Assembly (NCBI GenBank): GCA_017387505.1
Contig: JAFOFB010000015.1
Coordinates: forward strand, 325,067 to 389,066
Direction of reading: 5' to 3'
DNA from: Methanocorpusculum sp.
GTDB lineage: Archaea > Halobacteriota > Methanomicrobia > Methanomicrobiales > Methanocorpusculaceae
DNA length: 64,000 nucleotides
Below the pieces are notes generated by a model. It was not told where the DNA came from. It worked only from the letters and a program-made list of their open reading frames with translations, and searched no databases. Within the stretch, counting starts at the first letter, position 1, and each line of letters opens with the position of its first letter. Below are positions 43,950 to 52,130 of the stretch, in pieces. The translations under genes were made by a program, and so were the position numbers.

Positions 43950-45062
43950 TTAGAGTTTTGTAACGATAGTTACAATATCGCCGTCTGCAACCACGTGCTG
44001 AAGTCCGACTTTTGCTGCATCGTGCTTAACTGATGGTCCCCAGATTTTTGCATATCTGAACTGGTCAACAAAATCACGGTGAAGTCTTCTGCAGATATCT
44101 TCGATCTTTGTTCCCTTTCTCATAATCATCGGCTCGTCCATATCAGCCTCGTGTCCGTACGGCTTTAAGTAGATTCTAACGAAGCCTAAATGGTCGTAGA
44201 TTGCGTCCTGGAGGGTGTCGATGTTGTATTTTGCGTGAGCAGAAATCATAATCGGGTCAACACCGTACTTCTCGCGCATGTGTTCTTCGACCTCTTTTCT
44301 CTGCTCGGGTGTGATTAAATCAACTTTGTTGATTGCGATAAATGCCGGGATGTACATGCGGTTGCCCATCATCGCATCAACAATGTCATCCTGTGTGATG
44401 TCTTTTCCGCGGCAGAGAACCTCTGCGTTCATAATCTTGTTTTCGGCTAAGATTGCGCGGACTTCTTCGATATTGACAGATGATGCACCAACTGTGTGGA
44501 GAGACACTCCGCCGGAGGTGGTCTTCTTGATTGTGATGTCCGGCTTTTCTTTGTTGATTCTGATTCCGGAATCGTAAAGTTCGCGCATTAAGACATCAAC
44601 ATGTACTGCGTTGAAGACATCTCCTAAGATGACGATTAAATCTGCAGTTCTAACGACAGCGATAACTTCCTTTCCGCGGCCCTTACCCATGGCCGCTCCG
44701 GCAATTAATCCCGGAACATCTAAGATCTGAATCTTTGCGCCTTTGTATTCCATCAGACCTGGGACGACAGTTAAGGTGGTGAATGCATATGCACCGGTCT
44801 GACTTTCTGCACCGGTTAAGCGGTTTAAAAGGGTGGATTTACCAACAGATGGGAATCCAACAAGAACGATGGTTCCGTCTCCGCTCTTCTTAACTGCATA
44901 TCCTTCTCCGCTTCCGGCGGATTTCATTGCGCGAAGAACTGCGTCGTCCTTCATTTTGGCAAGCTTTGCCTTTAAACGTCCTATGTGCTGTGAGGTTGCC
45001 TTGTTATATTTGGTATTTCGTATCTCGTCCTCAATCGCACGAATCTCTTCATCAAAACCCAT
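43950..45062 (-). CDS. DRG/Obg-type GTPase with TGS domain
   Basis: 370 residues. Helical N-terminus, G1 GFPSVGKST (residues 69-77), G3 DVPGLI, G4 INKVD, S5D2L-like insertion, and a C-terminal TGS domain (YLKPYG...GTKIEDICRRLH...VVADGDIVTIVTKL). Archaeal DRG homologues bind translation factors or ribosomes; no Dfrp-like partner is adjacent. Confidence 0.93.
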   Translation of the reverse strand: MGFDEEIRAIEDEIRNTKYNKATSQHIGRLKAKLAKMKDDAVLRAMKSAGSGEGYAVKKSGDGTIVLVGFPSVGKSTLLNRLTGAESQTGAYAFTTLTVVPGLMEYKGAKIQILDVPGLIAGAAMGKGRGKEVIAVVRTADLIVILGDVFNAVHVDVLMRELYDSGIRINKEKPDITIKKTTSGGVSLHTVGASSVNIEEVRAILAENKIMNAEVLCRGKDITQDDIVDAMMGNRMYIPAFIAINKVDLITPEQRKEVEEHMREKYGVDPIMISAHAKYNIDTLQDAIYDHLGFVRIYLKPYGHEADMDEPMIMRKGTKIEDICRRLHRDFVDQFRYAKIWGPSVKHDAAKVGLQHVVADGDIVTIVTKL

Positions 45063-45283
45063 ATTGTCTATATTAATTGGCGTTGGTATTAGATAAAATA
45101 TCTGGGGGATGAAAGAGTGTTGACAGTGGTGCGCGATTTGTCTTCAGCCAGGGCTTTCCTGCGGCTTTTGCTTAGGGTATTTAAAGAAAGCTGGAGCTTC
45201 GTTCTTTGTTGTGTGGATTTATTTGCAATGGAATCGGCAACTATAAATATTCATGAGTCGTATCTTATTACGCAACATCAAGT

Positions 45284-45356
45284 GCTGATATAGTGTAGTG
45301 GCCAATCATGCCGGCCTCTCACGCCGGCTACTGGGGTTCGAATCCCCATATCAGCA
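45284..45356 (+). tRNA. tRNA-Glu (anticodon CTC)
   Basis: Acceptor GCTGATA/TATCAGC, D arm GTGTAGTGGCCAATCATGC, anticodon stem CCGGC/GCCGG with loop CTCTCAC (anticodon CTC), T arm TGGGGTTCGAATCCCCA. Discriminator A, no encoded CCA. A TATA-like CTATAAATATTC lies about 35-45 bases upstream. Confidence 0.95.
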
Positions 45357-45443
45357 TTCTTTCTTTTGAGTTCTTCTGAAATTATCTCAAAGAAGGAGAG
45401 TTGCCGCAACTGTGGACAAAAAGATATTTAAGTTCCAACGGCG

Positions 45444-45451
45444 TATAATTA
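45444..45451 (+). promoter_or_regulatory. TATA box of the initiator tRNA gene
   Basis: TATAATTA lies about 15-22 bases before the tRNA 5' end, within a longer AT-rich block reaching 45461. Confidence 0.45.
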
Positions 45452-45465
45452 TATACCTTATAGGA

Positions 45466-45540
45466 AGCGAGGTGGGGTAGTCAGGAGATCCCGTCGGGCT
45501 CATAACCCGAAGACCAATGGTTCAAATCCATTCCTCGCTA
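45466..45540 (+). tRNA. Initiator tRNA-Met (anticodon CAT)
   Basis: Acceptor AGCGAGG/CCTCGCT, so the first pair is A1:U72 as in archaeal initiators; the anticodon stem TCGGG/CCCGA carries the three G:C pairs of initiators around loop CTCATAA (CAT). T arm AATGGTTCAAATCCATT. Discriminator A, CCA not encoded. Confidence 0.93.
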
Positions 45541-45681
45541 TGTTTTTTCTTAACTTTTCTAAATAATCAATTCTTATTTCATTCATACTTCATTTTACTT
45601 TAGTTGTCATAAATTAAAGCTAAATTTAGTTTATTTTGTGTATTAATTCAAAATAAATACTAAAAATACTAATTATATTTC

Positions 45682-46629
45682 ATGAATCCAAAGACTTTGA
45701 TGTCATCAGTGCTCTTCTGTTCGATTCTGGTACTTTTGGCATCCTGCTCGTATGCGGTTCTTTCAACAATTGTAAGCCTTGCAGTGCGCGCAGGATACGG
45801 AATCCCTGTTGTTCTGGTTGGTAAATTCTTCTATGGATGGATAATTCTCTTCATAATTGTTCTGATTGTCTTTGCTCTCTATAAACATCAGAGAATCTCA
45901 TGGAACAAAAAACGTATCCTCTCTCTTGCTGGAACAGGAGTTGTTATGGCTCTCGTTACCGTCTGTTATTTCAACTCGCTTGGTTATCTTCCGATATCTC
46001 TTGCCGTTGTCCTGCTCTTTCAGTATTCATGGATGGGTGTTGTTATTGAGTCAATTGCAAACCGCAGGCTTCCTTCGAAAAGCAAAATCATCTCATGTCT
46101 TGTAATTATTACTGGAACAATCCTCGCCGGTGGAATATTAGGTTCATCTCTTTCTATTTCCGAAATGAATCTCATAGGAATCCTGCTTGGACTTTCTGCA
46201 GCATTCTGTTATGCGCTTTTTGTATTCCTAAGCGGACGTGTGTCAACTGACATGTCTCCGCTTTCAAAAAGTTTCAGCATTTCAACATCAGGCATGCTGT
46301 TTGTTATGCTCTTTGTAGGGGCTGTTTACGGGGGCACTTTTGTTCTGGAAGGAATAACAAATGTTGGAAGCCTCGCCTACAGCCTCCCGCTTGGTCTATT
46401 TGGAATCGCCATCCCTATCATCTTGCTCGCAGTCGGCGCGCCGAAGCTATCAACCGGAATGGCGACGATTCTCAACTCCGCAGAGCTCCCGCTGGAGGTT
46501 CTTCTCGCGGCAGTTATTATTCTTGAACAGGTCAGCCCGCTGCGCTGGGTTGGAGTGCTGATTATTCTCTTTGGCATCGCACTCCCCTACCTTATCGAAA
46601 AATGGATTGTAAGCGGGTTAGAGGAGTAA
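45682..46629 (+). CDS. EamA-type DMT-superfamily transporter
   Basis: 315 residues, ten hydrophobic helices in two EamA repeats (ending VSPLRWVGVLIILFGIALPYL, the typical EamA closure). Exports or imports a small metabolite; substrate unknown. Its last 12 bases overlap the convergent A24 peptidase gene. Confidence 0.88.
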   Translation: MNPKTLMSSVLFCSILVLLASCSYAVLSTIVSLAVRAGYGIPVVLVGKFFYGWIILFIIVLIVFALYKHQRISWNKKRILSLAGTGVVMALVTVCYFNSLGYLPISLAVVLLFQYSWMGVVIESIANRRLPSKSKIISCLVIITGTILAGGILGSSLSISEMNLIGILLGLSAAFCYALFVFLSGRVSTDMSPLSKSFSISTSGMLFVMLFVGAVYGGTFVLEGITNVGSLAYSLPLGLFGIAIPIILLAVGAPKLSTGMATILNSAELPLEVLLAAVIILEQVSPLRWVGVLIILFGIALPYLIEKWIVSGLEE

Positions 46630-47376
46630 GGAGAACAGGATATCTACTGCCGAGATTCCAAAAAGCGCAAAGATAAGTCCTGCGGTAAGCGGTACCAGAA
46701 GCGGAATGCCGACGGTTACCCACACCGTCTCGCACATTTCCAGAAGCCGCAGAGTATCAGCACACTCTTCCGGATGTTCCCGCAGAGTGCGCGTGTGGCG
46801 CATCGGTGCTTTCAGGGAAAAGACCGTGTCTGGCATCCTCACAAACTCTTTTTTGATTTCACCATTTTCTTCCGTAATGGTTTCCGCAAGGAAGCCGAAG
46901 CGGTCTTTTACTGAACTGCCGAGAACAGGCTTTCCGGAACACATCAGCCAGAAGGGGGCGCGGTTTCCTTTTACCAGATTATATCCGAGGCAAAAGAGCG
47001 GAACAGCAACTGAGAGGATTCCGGCGTTTACCAGGGCGGAGACAGCAAGAGACGGGAAAATGTATGCAGCAAAAGGTGTTATCGGGACTGTAAGCGATAA
47101 CAGAATCAATGCCTTTGCATCAGCTTTTCCAAACATTCCAAGAATGCAAAATAAAGCACAGAGGCCTGCGAAAATTACCGATATGAAAAGAACTAATAGT
47201 GCTCCATCTATGTGTATAAACTCTGCCCAGAATAGAACAGCACAGATTCCTCCAATCACTGCCGCAGGATACCATGTAACCTTGTAGACTGTTCTTGTTT
47301 TCCAGTCCTGCAGTGCTGCGAAAATGAAAGTTATCAAAACAACCGCGGACGATATCAAAAGCGGCAGAGAAATCAT
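46618..47376 (-). CDS. A24-family (preflagellin/prepilin) peptidase
   Basis: 252 residues with about six membrane helices. Both catalytic aspartates are visible: Asp24 in ALQDWKTRTV and Asp86 in GKADAKAL (the GxGD site, here G-K-A-D as in FlaK-like archaeal members). It removes signal peptides from archaellins or pilins at the inner face of the membrane. No archaellum or pilin gene is near, so the substrate is encoded elsewhere. A cytoplasmic loop of ~75 residues (SSVKDRFGF...EECADTLRLLEMC) is long. Confidence 0.85.
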   Translation of the reverse strand: MISLPLLISSAVVLITFIFAALQDWKTRTVYKVTWYPAAVIGGICAVLFWAEFIHIDGALLVLFISVIFAGLCALFCILGMFGKADAKALILLSLTVPITPFAAYIFPSLAVSALVNAGILSVAVPLFCLGYNLVKGNRAPFWLMCSGKPVLGSSVKDRFGFLAETITEENGEIKKEFVRMPDTVFSLKAPMRHTRTLREHPEECADTLRLLEMCETVWVTVGIPLLVPLTAGLIFALFGISAVDILFSLLL

Positions 47377-47487
47377 TTCTATGCTATTGATTCTTTGAAT
47401 AGAAAAATCTGCGCGCAGTTTTAATCCTGTAGGTAAACCCTGTATATGGAAAAGTATAGAACAGCTTAGAAATTAATATATTACACA

Positions 47488-48345
47488 ATGTTCTATAACG
47501 CGGGAATTATATTTGAAGGCGGAGGTATGCGGGGTGCTTATACCGCGGGAATTATCGACGCACTTCTTGAACATGACATCAACTTCGAGTACTGTTACGG
47601 TGTTTCATCCGGCGCAACACATGCAACAACTTACCTCTCCAAACCGAAAGGAAGAGCCATTCAGATTGTAACCGACTATGTCAAAGACAAGAGATACTTC
47701 AGTATCAAAGGATGGCTTAAAACAGGCAATCTGTTCAACGTTGATTTCATATTCAAAACAGTCCCGTATGAATTAAATCCTTATGATTTCGAGACCGCAA
47801 GGAACAATCCCGCAAAGTTCTTTGTAGGTGTTATCAATATGGAAACCTCCAAAGGCGAGTTTTTGCGTGTCAAAGACATCGAGACTGAGTCTATGAAAGT
47901 ATGCGCATCAATGTCTCTTCCATTAATCGCCAATATGGTCGAAATCGACGGACAGCGTTATCTTGACGGAGGGATTGCTGACTCTCTTCCAATCCAGCGT
48001 TCAATAGATGACGGAAACAAAAAGAGTGTTCTGGTCTTAACACAGGATGCATCATACAGAAAAAAGCTCGATAAAATTCTCCTGCTCGTTGCAATCGCTT
48101 ACAGAAAATTCCCGGGATTTGTGTATATGATAAAGACAAGACACATCAGGTACAATGCATCACTTGACAAAATTGCAGAAGAGGAAAAGGCAGGTCGTGC
48201 ATTTGTGCTTCGTCCAAAAAAGCCGGTAAAGGTTGGACGTCTTGAACTGAACCGCGAAAAGATGCTTGAACTCTACCGCGAAGGATACGAGGATGGAATT
48301 GAAGCAATACCAAGTCTTAAGAAATTCCTGGAGGATGTATGCTGA
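47488..48345 (+). CDS. Patatin-like phospholipase
   Basis: 285 residues. Oxyanion loop [11 protein letters not shown] (11-21), nucleophile Ser40 in YGVSSGA (GxSxG), and the Asp of [11 protein letters not shown] near residue 157 give the full Ser-Asp dyad. It probably hydrolyses lipids or acyl esters in the cytoplasm. Its end overlaps the hisF start by 7 bases, an unusual partner for a histidine gene. Confidence 0.92.
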   Translation: MFYNAGIIFEGGGMRGAYTAGIIDALLEHDINFEYCYGVSSGATHATTYLSKPKGRAIQIVTDYVKDKRYFSIKGWLKTGNLFNVDFIFKTVPYELNPYDFETARNNPAKFFVGVINMETSKGEFLRVKDIETESMKVCASMSLPLIANMVEIDGQRYLDGGIADSLPIQRSIDDGNKKSVLVLTQDASYRKKLDKILLLVAIAYRKFPGFVYMIKTRHIRYNASLDKIAEEEKAGRAFVLRPKKPVKVGRLELNREKMLELYREGYEDGIEAIPSLKKFLEDVC

Positions 48346-49139
48346 CCAGAAGAATTATTCCATGTCTTGACTTAAAGGACGGAAGAGTTGTCAAGGGTGT
48401 AAACTTCGAAGGGCTTCGTGATGCAGGTGACCCGGTTGAGCTCGCTGCCAGATACAACGCACAGGGAGCTGATGAGGTTGTATTCCTTGATATTTCAGCA
48501 TCAAAGGAGGGACGCAGCGCAATGGTGGATGTTATCGGACGTGCTGCCGATGAACTCTTCCTTCCGCTTACAGTAGGGGGTGGTCTTCGGACTGTTGATG
48601 ATATCAGAACCATGCTTCGTGCAGGAGCAGACAAGGTATCGCTAAACACCTCTGCTGTTAAAACTCCTGAACTTATCACCGAAGGTTCGCGTCTTTTCGG
48701 AAACCAGTGCATCGTCTTAGCTGAAGACGTTCGCAGAAATTATGAGATGAAAGAAGGAGTAACTCCGATGTCTGATGAGACAGGAGAGTTCTGGTACGAG
48801 GTTGTAATCTACGGCGGAAGTCACAGAACAGGACTTGATGCTGTCAAGTGGGCCGAGGATGCAGTATCCCGCGGTGCTGGAGAAATTCTTCTAACAAGCA
48901 TGGAAACAGACGGTGTAAAAACAGGTTTTGACCTGATGATTACGTCTGCTGTATCTGATGCTGTTGATGTCCCTGTAATCGCTTCAGGAGGCGTTGGAGA
49001 GCTTTCTCACTTCTATGATGGTTTTGTTCTTGGAAAAGCTGATGCATGCCTTGCCGCATCTGTTTTCCACTATAGTGAGATGACAATTTCTGAAGTGAAA
49101 GAGTATCTGCATGGAAGAGGCGTTCCAGTCAGATTATAA
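48339..49139 (+). CDS. hisF: Imidazole glycerol phosphate synthase cyclase subunit
   Basis: 266 residues, (beta-alpha)8 barrel. [20 protein letters not shown], the [10 protein letters not shown] phosphate loop, the general acid region VLAEDVRRN and the second phosphate loop [10 protein letters not shown] are all present. It forms imidazole glycerol phosphate and AICAR with HisH (elsewhere). Overlaps neighbours on both sides (7 and 29 bases). Confidence 0.96.
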   Translation: MLTRRIIPCLDLKDGRVVKGVNFEGLRDAGDPVELAARYNAQGADEVVFLDISASKEGRSAMVDVIGRAADELFLPLTVGGGLRTVDDIRTMLRAGADKVSLNTSAVKTPELITEGSRLFGNQCIVLAEDVRRNYEMKEGVTPMSDETGEFWYEVVIYGGSHRTGLDAVKWAEDAVSRGAGEILLTSMETDGVKTGFDLMITSAVSDAVDVPVIASGGVGELSHFYDGFVLGKADACLAASVFHYSEMTISEVKEYLHGRGVPVRL

Positions 49140-49689
49140 AAAACGAGGGTGCCGCTGGGCAGGGGCTGTATCTCTTCCTCCTATTCCAAAAGATGCTCTG
49201 GTTTTGGAGACCGGGTGCGGAAACGGAAAAACTCTATCCGCTTTTTCCTGCAGGGCTGTAGGTGTTGATATTTCTTTGGAAGCAGTTCTTCTTGCCGGAG
49301 CGAAGAATGCTGTTGCAGGAGATGTCCGCGCTCTTCCGTTTTCTGATTCGGTGTTTGATGCAGTCTTCTGCTGGCATGTTTTAGGCCACTTAATGGAAGC
49401 AGACAGGATAAAAGCAGTCTCTGAACTTTTCAGAGTAACAAAGCCTTCAGGTTCGGTTTATTTCAAGGCATTTTCTGCATCTGATTTCAGGTTTGGTAAA
49501 GGTACTGAAGTTGAGCAGAACACTTTTCTTCGAGGTGACGGCATGATGACTCATTATTTCTCTGTTGAAGAGGTTCTCACTCTTTTTGGAGATGGTGAGG
49601 TTTTTGAGAATAACTGGTCGATGAGGATCCTTGGCGTTGAACATCCCCGTTCAGAAGTTATCGGTATTTTTCCAAAAAACAGATTCTAA
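49111..49689 (+). CDS. Class I SAM-dependent methyltransferase
   Basis: 192 residues. Motif [28 protein letters not shown] for the ribose pair, [26 protein letters not shown] as motif II/III, matching the Methyltransf_11 class. Starts 29 bases inside hisF; target unknown. Confidence 0.85.
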   Translation: MEEAFQSDYKKRGCRWAGAVSLPPIPKDALVLETGCGNGKTLSAFSCRAVGVDISLEAVLLAGAKNAVAGDVRALPFSDSVFDAVFCWHVLGHLMEADRIKAVSELFRVTKPSGSVYFKAFSASDFRFGKGTEVEQNTFLRGDGMMTHYFSVEEVLTLFGDGEVFENNWSMRILGVEHPRSEVIGIFPKNRF

Positions 49690-49739
49690 TAGGTACACAA
49701 AACCACCAATTAAATACCTGTAAACCAAATAGGATTAGT

Positions 49740-50663
49740 ATGGACGAGAAAATACAGCAGAATCCATCATCCCTCCCATATGACCCGGATACACTGCGCC
49801 GGATTAACGAGCATCCATGCTACAGCCAGGATGCACGTCACAAGTTCGGTCGCTGTCACGTTGCAGTTGCTCCGAAGTGTAATATTCAGTGTAACTACTG
49901 TGTCCGTGATTTTGACTGTGTAAACGAGTCAAGACCTGGTGTCGCCAGCGAGATTTTAAAGCCGGGAGACGCTCTTTCGAGAATCGATGAGGTCGTTGAC
50001 CGTATGAAGCACATCAAGGTCGTTGGTATTGCAGGACCTGGAGACCCGCTCGCAAACGAGGAAACGTTTGAGACACTGCGTCTCGTACATGAGAAGTACC
50101 CGGATACTATTCTTTGTATCAGTACCAACGGTCTTCTCTTACCGGACAGGATTGACGAGCTTGAGAAGTACAATGTCAAGAACATCACTGTCACCTTAAA
50201 CGCTATCGATCCGGCAATCGGCGAGAAGATTTACTCCTTTGTAGAGTACGAAGGAAAGAAGTACCACGGAATTGAAGGAGCAGAACTTCTCTTATCTCAG
50301 CAGTTAAAGGGAATCGAAGAGGCAGTAAAGCGCGGCATGCTTGTTAAGATTAATACTGTCTATATCCCTGGAATCAACGATGAGCATATTCCGGAAATTG
50401 CAAAGAAGGTTGGAGCTATTGGTGTATTCAACTACAATATCATCCCGGTGATTCCGCAGTACAAGTTCAAGGACATTGTTCCGCCAACACCGGCTGACAA
50501 GGCAAAGATGCACGAGCTTTGTGCTCCATACGTCCGCCAGATGAGACACTGTCAGAGATGCAGAGCTGACGCTGTAGGACTTCTTGGAAAAGATGTTCAG
50601 AATGAGTTCGGCTGCTGCGGCAAAGGTGACGGTTCCGGCGGCGGATGCTCCGGAAATCTCTAA
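49740..50663 (+). CDS. nifB: NifB-type radical SAM protein
   Basis: 307 residues. HPCYSQDARHKFGRCHVAV and PKCNIQCNYC give the radical SAM cysteines 47, 51 and 54 plus the additional NifB cluster ligands (27, 39), and a Cys-rich C-terminus (CGCCGKGD..GGGCSG) closes it. NifB builds NifB-co, the precursor of nitrogenase cofactor. No other nif gene lies in this window, so either they are elsewhere or the protein serves another role, as is known for NifB in many methanogens. Confidence 0.88.
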   Translation: MDEKIQQNPSSLPYDPDTLRRINEHPCYSQDARHKFGRCHVAVAPKCNIQCNYCVRDFDCVNESRPGVASEILKPGDALSRIDEVVDRMKHIKVVGIAGPGDPLANEETFETLRLVHEKYPDTILCISTNGLLLPDRIDELEKYNVKNITVTLNAIDPAIGEKIYSFVEYEGKKYHGIEGAELLLSQQLKGIEEAVKRGMLVKINTVYIPGINDEHIPEIAKKVGAIGVFNYNIIPVIPQYKFKDIVPPTPADKAKMHELCAPYVRQMRHCQRCRADAVGLLGKDVQNEFGCCGKGDGSGGGCSGNL

Positions 50664-50688
50664 AATAATTTTTAAAACTTTTTTTTCT

Positions 50689-50696
50689 TTGTTGTA
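50689..50696 (+). terminator. T-tract after nifB
   Basis: Eight T in a U-rich stretch 25 bases after the nifB stop codon, consistent with archaeal termination. Confidence 0.45.
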
Positions 50697-50772
50697 ACTT
50701 TTCGTGATAATACTGTAGGACAGACTGTCTTTTGGAATTATACACTAATCAAAAAAGAATAGCTTTTGTAAT

Positions 50773-50822
50773 ACAGTCTGCCGTATCATTCGACCATGTT
50801 TATTCCGGGCACGGCAGACTGT
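50773..50822. repeat. 12-bp perfect hairpin between convergent nifB and fdhB
   Basis: ACAGTCTGCCGT (50773-50784) is the exact inverse complement of ACGGCAGACTGT (50811-50822), with a 26-base loop. A related palindrome GACAGACTGTC lies at 50719-50729. Terminator, RNA-processing signal or protein-binding site; undecided. Confidence 0.6.
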
Positions 50823-50871
50823 TGAGGTTTAACTTAAAATATTAAATGAAGAGGGGGCGGGTATTCCCCGT

Positions 50872-52128
50872 TTACTCTTCCTGTCCGAACACGTTCTCGT
50901 AGATCATGTCGGAGCCGGTTGCGTTGAGTCTGGCGCGCTCGTCCATCTCTTCTGCGAAGGCGAGGACTGGAAGCTCCATATCGTATCCCGGCTTGTGACC
51001 GAACATCTTCTCAAGCTCGACCTGCTGGGCGTGCATGAAGAGGGAGTTCGGGATATCCATTGGACAAAGTTCGGTACACTGACCGCAGTTGACACAGGAG
51101 TCTGCGATGTGTGCGAAGCGGATCATCTGGAACATGAAGTCCGGTGGGACAATTCCTGGGCGGACAAGGTGTGGCTTCTTGGTGGAACACTCGACACAGT
51201 AACAGATTGGACATGCTTCGATACAAGAGTAACACTTGATACACTTGCTGGTTGCACGCATAATCTTCTCGAGTCTCTCCTGACCCTCGCCGAGTTCTGC
51301 GAACTGCTTTTCCTGTCCCTTCTTACCCATGTTGACCATGGTCTTCTCAATCTTTGCGCGGATCTCAAGACCCTTTGCTTCCGGTGCACAGGTCTGGATA
51401 ACACCTGCACCTACTGCTGCGTCAAAGACTGCTGCACCCTTCTCGGAGCAGACTTCAACAAAGGTTGCCTTTCCTGCTTTCTCGCCGAAGACACCCCAGT
51501 TACCGCATGCGAGGTCACACTGGCGTGGGATCTTGGTTTCACAGCGCTGGCAGTTCTTTCTGCGGCCGAGGCCTTCTTCCTCGAGCTCGTCGATCTTAAT
51601 ACCCTTGGACTGGTGTGCACCATTCTCGTCGGTGTATTCGATGATGAACTGTCCCTTGTCGATTTCTTCCTTGAAAACAGAGTCCGGGTTGACACCGTAC
51701 TTCTCTGCAATCATGCGGCGTGCCTGCATTGGCGGGATAGAACCACCGCAGTTCAGACCGATCATGACAACGTTGTCCATGTTGATCTGATTACGCTTTG
51801 CAAGCTCGTACATTGCTTTTGCATCACAGCCCTTACAGGTGACTGCAACTTTCATGTCCTTTGCACCGTTTAAGTACTTCTTGATGAGCTTCGGGAGAAG
51901 CAGAGTACCACAGTGAAGAGATCCTGCGCACTTGTCAAGTTCTGCCGGATCGGTAATGAATGCCGGAACCGGGTCATATACATCGACACCTTTCTTGACA
52001 GTTAAGACCATGTCAACGATTCCAGATGCAAGCAGGTTCTTGAGGATTGCAGTAACAGCTCCTCCGCATTCGCCTTTGATTCCCGCATCGGTAGTCCATG
52101 CGTAGAACATATCGCCTTTTGCTGACAT
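50872..52128 (-). CDS. fdhB: F420-linked formate dehydrogenase beta subunit
   Basis: 418 residues. The FrhB-like N-terminal and central domains (AWTTDAGIKGECGGAVTAIL, CGTLLLPKLIKKY, GLNCGGSIPPMQARRMI) bind F420 and FAD, and two [4Fe-4S] motifs follow (CIKCYSCIEACP and CVNCGQCTELCPMDIP). It passes electrons from the FdhA subunit to F420. Encoded 2 bases after fdhA; another FrhB-like protein at 3111 has a different architecture (clusters N-terminal). Confidence 0.95.
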   Translation of the reverse strand: MSAKGDMFYAWTTDAGIKGECGGAVTAILKNLLASGIVDMVLTVKKGVDVYDPVPAFITDPAELDKCAGSLHCGTLLLPKLIKKYLNGAKDMKVAVTCKGCDAKAMYELAKRNQINMDNVVMIGLNCGGSIPPMQARRMIAEKYGVNPDSVFKEEIDKGQFIIEYTDENGAHQSKGIKIDELEEEGLGRRKNCQRCETKIPRQCDLACGNWGVFGEKAGKATFVEVCSEKGAAVFDAAVGAGVIQTCAPEAKGLEIRAKIEKTMVNMGKKGQEKQFAELGEGQERLEKIMRATSKCIKCYSCIEACPICYCVECSTKKPHLVRPGIVPPDFMFQMIRFAHIADSCVNCGQCTELCPMDIPNSLFMHAQQVELEKMFGHKPGYDMELPVLAFAEEMDERARLNATGSDMIYENVFGQEE

Positions 52129-52130
52129 TA

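Noticed and set aside
50995..51873. Long 292-codon plus-strand frame opposite fdhB
   Set aside because: It is the antisense shadow of a certain gene, a usual effect of the strong codon bias of fdhB; same for the frames opposite fdhA, mer and the pyruvate-kinase gene.
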